From contig NZ_CP195158.1 in assembly GCF_051200825.1 (NCBI RefSeq), forward strand, positions 1,550,001-1,614,000: 64,000 nt of DNA, in the 5' to 3' direction. A program made the position numbers and the translations under genes. This DNA is from Formosa sp030427735. GTDB taxonomy: Bacteria > Bacteroidota > Bacteroidia > Flavobacteriales > Flavobacteriaceae. The first letter of the stretch is position 1. Every line of letters starts with the position of its first letter. Below the pieces are notes generated by a model. The model was not told the origin of the DNA. It searched no databases and saw only the letters and a program-made list of their open reading frames with translations. Positions 60,980 through 64,000 of the stretch are shown here, one piece after another.

Positions 60980-61017
60980 AAAATCCGGTGTTGTTTAATA
61001 TGGCATCGGGTTTTTTA
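60980..61017 (+). terminator. Intrinsic terminator of the HMA gene
   Basis: AAAATCCGGTG pairs with CATCGGGTTTT (two G-U pairs) and is followed by T's. Confidence 0.7.
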
Positions 61018-61019
61018 GT

Positions 61020-61421
61020 TGGTAGTTGTTGGTTGTCAGTTGTCAGTTGTCAGTTGTCAGTTGTTGGAATTTGGGTTTTGTAATCGTAAATCGTAAATCG
61101 TAAATCTGAATTCGAAAATTAGAAATTAGCTGTCATTCAGAGCGTAGCTTGCGAAGTGAAGAATCTCTTCAACCAATACTCTATATTAATAGATGCTTCA
61201 GTCGTACCTCCTTCAGCATGACAAAATTGGTTGTTGGTTGTTAGTTGATGGTTGTCAGTTATCAGTTATTAGAATTTGGATTTTGTTACCGTAACTCTTA
61301 ACTCTAAAATCGTAAATTGGTTGTCTGTTGTCTGTTGTCTGTTGTTAGTTGATGGTTGTCAGTTATCAGTTATTAGAATTTGGATTTTGTTATCGTAAAT
61401 CGTAACTCTAAAATCGTAAAT
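61020..61421. repeat. Tandem heptamer repeats and 77-bp direct duplication
   Basis: TTGTCAG-type heptamers repeat at 61031-61064, then CGTAAAT repeats. A 77-bp unit occurs twice, at 61241-61317 and 61345-61421, differing in only a few bases. Between the two sets lies a GTCATTCAG...CAGCATGAC element (61132-61226), similar in ends to the 22.5-kb repeat. Related heptamer blocks recur at 62398-62437 and, inverted, at 62863-62924. Confidence 0.8.
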
Positions 61422-61509
61422 ATAGAAACTAGTATTTACTAAAATTAATCGTATTAATAGATCAGTTTGGTAAAAACTAATTTTATTATATTAGCAGCTA
61501 TAAAAACCA

Positions 61510-62391
61510 GTGCTATTGTCAACCTCAAAGTCTTCCGAAGCCCCTTGGCTGTATACCATATCATCAAAACATAAGGTTTTAGATTTCAATTTTAAAGAAA
61601 TTTGGCGCTACCGCGATTTGTTGTTACTCTTTGTAAAACGCGATATTGTAACGGTATATAAGCAAACCATTTTAGGACCGTTGTGGTATCTTATTCAGCC
61701 GTTGTTTACCTCGGTGATATTTACTTTGGTATTCAATAATTTAGGAAATATTCAAACTGGTGGGGTGCCGCCATTCCTGTTTAATTTAGCAGGGATTACG
61801 GCTTGGAATTATTTTAAGGAATGCCTTACAGGGACATCGGATACCTTTGTGAAAAATCAGAATATCTTTGGTAAGGTGTACTTCCCGCGGGTTATCATGC
61901 CTATGAGTGTTACCATCTCCAACTTATTAAAGTTTGGTATTCAGCTGGCCATATTTTTAGGCTTCTTTATGTATTATTCGTTTACAGGCACCAGTATCGC
62001 GATCCATTGGGCATATCTGCCTTTGTTTCCTGTGTATGTGTTTATGATGGCTTTATTAGGCCTTGGCCTAGGCATGATTTTGTCGTCGTTAACCACCAAA
62101 TACCGCGATTTAACTGTGCTGATAGGTTTTGGGGTGCAGTTGCTCATGTACGTGTCGGCAGTACCTTATCCGGTGGCAGAAGCCCAAGCTAAGTTTCCGC
62201 CAATGGTTGCCCAATGCGTTATCTATAACCCGATTACCCAAATTGTGGAAGGCTTTCGTTTTATGTTGTTACATAGTGGTAGCTTTTCGTGGATAGGCTT
62301 TTTAAGTACCTTGGCTATTAGTGTGGTGGTGTTTTTGTTGGGCTTAGTGGTATTTAATAAGACCGAGAAGAGTTTTGTAGATGTGGTGTGA
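61510..62391 (+). CDS. wzm: Polysaccharide ABC transporter permease (Wzm type)
   Basis: A 293-residue membrane protein with six TM segments and the ABC2 polysaccharide-export wording: IWRYRDLLLLFVKRDIVTVYKQTILGPLWYLIQPL, TGGVPPFLFNLAGITAWNYF, KVYFPRVIMPMS and a short C terminus. GTG start. Wzm with Wzt exports O-antigen, teichoic acid or capsule chains across the inner membrane. It should pair with the ATPase gene starting at 62927, from which it is separated by a ~540-bp insert. Confidence 0.9.
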   Translation: MLLSTSKSSEAPWLYTISSKHKVLDFNFKEIWRYRDLLLLFVKRDIVTVYKQTILGPLWYLIQPLFTSVIFTLVFNNLGNIQTGGVPPFLFNLAGITAWNYFKECLTGTSDTFVKNQNIFGKVYFPRVIMPMSVTISNLLKFGIQLAIFLGFFMYYSFTGTSIAIHWAYLPLFPVYVFMMALLGLGLGMILSSLTTKYRDLTVLIGFGVQLLMYVSAVPYPVAEAQAKFPPMVAQCVIYNPITQIVEGFRFMLLHSGSFSWIGFLSTLAISVVVFLLGLVVFNKTEKSFVDVV

Positions 62392-62397
62392 TGGAGG

Positions 62398-62437
62398 CAG
62401 TTATCTGTTGTCGGTTATCAGTTGTCTGTTGTTGGGT
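62398..62437. repeat. Heptamer-type repeat left of the four-helix gene
   Basis: TATCTGTTGTCGGTTATCAG and neighbouring TTGTCTG units. Their reverse complement occurs at 62863-62924. Confidence 0.7.
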
Positions 62438-62493
62438 AAAAAAATGATTTTATAACTTATAAAAATTAGTTAAATAGTAAGTTTGAATATAAT

Positions 62494-62856
62494 ATGAAGT
62501 CTTATAAGGATTTAGACATCTATAATTTAGCATTCGAATATGCGTTAGAGGTTCATCAAATAACTTTGTTACTGCCTAAATTTGAAGTTTACGAGCAAGG
62601 TAGTCAAGTAAGACGGTCTTCTAAAAGTATTAAAGATAATATAGTTGAAGGTTATGGTAGAAAACGATATAAACAAGATTTTATAAAACACCTTGTGTAC
62701 GCTCATGCTTCTTTATTGGAATGTGTTTCCCAATTAGAAATGATTCAAGGGCTATACCCAGAAATTGAAGTAGCATTCATTTTAGAAAAATATGATGCGT
62801 TAGGCGCAAAACTTTTTAAGTTTATTAATTATGTTGAAAGTAATTGGAAAACATAA
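62494..62856 (+). CDS. Four-helix-bundle protein (S23/bAvd-like)
   Basis: 120 residues, all helical, with the family motifs FEVYEQGSQVRRSSKSIKDNIVEGYGRKR and LLECVSQLEMI. The family occurs as 23S rRNA intervening-sequence products and as stand-alone genes related to the Avd accessory protein of diversity-generating retroelements. No template repeat or reverse transcriptase is near. Insertion between wzm and wzt and flanking inverted repeats suggest a mobile origin. Confidence 0.85.
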   Translation: MKSYKDLDIYNLAFEYALEVHQITLLLPKFEVYEQGSQVRRSSKSIKDNIVEGYGRKRYKQDFIKHLVYAHASLLECVSQLEMIQGLYPEIEVAFILEKYDALGAKLFKFINYVESNWKT

Positions 62857-62862
62857 AATCAA

Positions 62863-62924
62863 CCAACAACCGATAACTGATAACTGACAACCGACAACCG
62901 ACAACCGACAACCGATAACCGAAC
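62863..62924. repeat. Inverted heptamer-type repeat right of the four-helix gene
   Basis: Units of ACCGATAACTG, CTGACAACCG and four CCGACAA heptamers, the reverse complement of the blocks at 62398-62437 and 61031-61064. They end two bases before the wzt ATG, so no leader or ribosome-binding site remains. Confidence 0.75.
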
Positions 62925-62926
62925 AA

Positions 62927-64000
62927 ATGATCATCCTCCAAGCCACAAATATCTCTAAACAATACCGCCTAGGCACCATAGGTACAGGCACTGTAAGTCA
63001 CGATCTTAACCGTTGGTGGCATAAAGTGCGTGGTAAAGACGACCCGTATTTAAAAATAGGTGAAGTGAATAAGCGCGATACCAAAGGTGCGAGCGATTAT
63101 GCCTGGGCGCTCAGGGATATAAATTTTGAAGTGCAACAAGGCGAGGTGTTGGGTATTATTGGTAAAAATGGAGCTGGTAAAAGTACTTTATTAAAAATAC
63201 TATCGCGGGTAACGAGTCCGACGACGGGCGAAATTAAAACCCGCGGCCGAATTGCCAGTTTGTTAGAAGTCGGTACCGGGTTTCACCCCGAGCTTACCGG
63301 GCGCGAAAACATTTATTTGAATGGTGCTATTTTGGGGATGACCAAAAAAGAAATCCAAGCCAAAGAAGCCGAAATAATAGAATTTTCTGGTTGTGCCCGT
63401 TATGTAGACACCCCTGTAAAACGCTATAGTAGTGGGATGCGCGTGCGATTGGCCTTTGCTGTAGCTGCCTTTTTAGAACCCGATATTTTGGTGATAGACG
63501 AGGTGCTAGCTGTAGGTGATGCCGAATTCCAGAAGAAAGCCATCGGGAAGATGCAGGATATTAGTAAAAGTGATGGTAGGACGGTGTTGTTTGTGAGTCA
63601 TAATATGGCAGCGGTTAAAAATTTGTGTACACGAGCTATTGTATTGGAGCATGGACAAACGGTGTTTAATGGTGGAGTGGATGAGGCGATTGATTTTTAT
63701 TTGAATGCTAAAAGTGATCGCTTAGCTCTTAGAGATATTAAAAACAGAAAGGGTAATGGTGTCGTAAAAGTAGAGGCAGTGAATGTATTTGGTTTAAATC
63801 CGCAACAAAAACCGCAATCAGGGCAACCTTTTACGATGAGTTTTGATTTAGATAATGGAAAAGGTCTCTCTGCTAAGCACGTTCAATTTGATGTTAGGAT
63901 AGACGATAGTGTAGGACAGCGAATTGCTTGGTTGAGTACGTCTTTGTTACATGCTAATCATGCTGAGGCTCCATTACAAGTTCTACAATTTCAAATCGAT
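62927..64000 (+). CDS. wzt: Polysaccharide ABC transporter ATPase (Wzt type), 3' end outside window
   Basis: The frame is open from the ATG at 62927 to the last base (358 codons), so the gene is partial. The nucleotide-binding domain has Walker A GKNGAGKST, the Wzt-specific block LLEVGTGFHPELTGRENIYLNGAILGM, signature YSSGMRVRL, Walker B ILVIDEVLAVGDAEFQ and H-loop SHN. From about residue 255 a C-terminal beta-sandwich begins (VVKVEAVNVFG...FTMSFDLDNG), as in Wzt proteins that bind a specific glycan end. It belongs with wzm. Confidence 0.92.
   Translation, partial: MIILQATNISKQYRLGTIGTGTVSHDLNRWWHKVRGKDDPYLKIGEVNKRDTKGASDYAWALRDINFEVQQGEVLGIIGKNGAGKSTLLKILSRVTSPTTGEIKTRGRIASLLEVGTGFHPELTGRENIYLNGAILGMTKKEIQAKEAEIIEFSGCARYVDTPVKRYSSGMRVRLAFAVAAFLEPDILVIDEVLAVGDAEFQKKAIGKMQDISKSDGRTVLFVSHNMAAVKNLCTRAIVLEHGQTVFNGGVDEAIDFYLNAKSDRLALRDIKNRKGNGVVKVEAVNVFGLNPQQKPQSGQPFTMSFDLDNGKGLSAKHVQFDVRIDDSVGQRIAWLSTSLLHANHAEAPLQVLQFQID

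Larger units (their letters stand above)
60969..61509. other. 541-bp repeat-rich intergenic region
   Basis: No ORF. It contains the HMA terminator, heptamer tandem repeats, a GTCATTCAG...CAGCATGAC hairpin element and a 77-bp direct duplication, all listed separately, and the promoter for wzm. Confidence 0.8.

Noticed and set aside
61020..61421. CRISPR array
   Set aside because: Repeats are short heptamers and one 77-bp direct duplication without regular unique spacers, and no cas gene is present.
62494..62856. Diversity-generating retroelement (Avd-like gene)
   Set aside because: There is no reverse transcriptase, template repeat or variable repeat nearby. The protein is a general four-helix-bundle family member.
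1..64000. tRNA or rRNA genes
   Set aside because: Scanning the intergenic regions by eye gave no cloverleaf with a TTCGA-type T-loop and CCA-end acceptor, and no rRNA sequence. The only structural RNA recognised is the SRP RNA.

Overview
The window looks like chromosome from a marine member of the Flavobacteriaceae (Bacteroidota). The evidence is the AT-rich sequence, promoters of the TAnnTTTG type, almost no Shine-Dalgarno sequences, a PorV/PorQ-type outer-membrane protein, DUF4252 and DUF3276 proteins, a cyclophilin-FKBP fusion PPIase, leucine dehydrogenase, and enzymes for a uronic-acid-containing polysaccharide. I would not name a genus from sequence alone.

Positions 1-11.8 kb are an accessory, defence-type island. 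It opens with the right part of an IS21-family element (istA 3' end, istB, terminal repeats). The element has cut off the 5' end of a pentapeptide-repeat/two-TM membrane protein that heads an operon with a minimal nucleotidyltransferase, a small helical protein and a GIY-YIG/DUF4357 protein. Next, on the minus strand, is a compact ubiquitin-like conjugation operon: two Ubl repeats fused to an E2-like domain, a JAMM peptidase fused to an E1-like domain, and DUF6527. Neither the E2-like nor the E1-like part shows a cysteine where a thioester would be expected. A promoter-RNA-terminator unit of about 90 nt lies upstream. The island continues with an XRE-ImmA/IrrE regulator-protease, a Fic AMPylase carrying its own inhibitory motif, and a HipBST-type three-gene toxin-antitoxin with two GTGC-N8-GCAC operators 60 bp apart.

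From 11.8 to 45.2 kb the content is mostly housekeeping: a polyprenyl sugar transferase, pssA, a PorV-like protein, lnt, then lptB/AhpD-like/tatC/kdsD, recQ, ackA-pta, the dual PPIase, a porin-like protein, a bacillithiol-transferase-like DinB protein, csaA/BASS transporter/acyltransferase, DUF3276, an ABC exporter, leucine dehydrogenase, nusB/DUF1573/yajC, an ECF sigma operon with two DUF4252 proteins, an S41 protease, a Dph6-like protein, a beta-helix lipoprotein, a thioesterase, a glutaminyl cyclase and the SRP RNA (45.26-45.36 kb).

From 45.6 to 51.5 kb lie an acyltransferase-3 protein and a minus-strand trio: a DUF2264 protein, a BNR_4 beta-propeller (probable lyase) and a GH88 hydrolase. 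Together they look like the tail of a pathway for a uronic-acid polysaccharide, with no SusCD pair in view. Next come an RluA-type pseudouridine synthase, a gamma-glutamylcyclotransferase-like protein, a TetR regulon (AhpD-like, TetR, peroxiredoxin lipoprotein, with a shared operator sequence), an isochorismatase-like hydrolase and a metal-linked set (HYC_CC_PP protein, TonB receptor, HMA protein). The window ends in a Wzm/Wzt polysaccharide exporter. A four-helix-bundle gene flanked by inverted simple repeats sits between wzm and wzt, and wzt runs off the end.

No tRNA, 5S/16S/23S rRNA or CRISPR array was seen. Intergenic repeats are conspicuous: a nested ~133-bp inverted repeat at 22.5 kb, a ~137-bp dispersed repeat at 13.2 and 45.4 kb, and a dense repeat zone at 61.0-61.4 kb.
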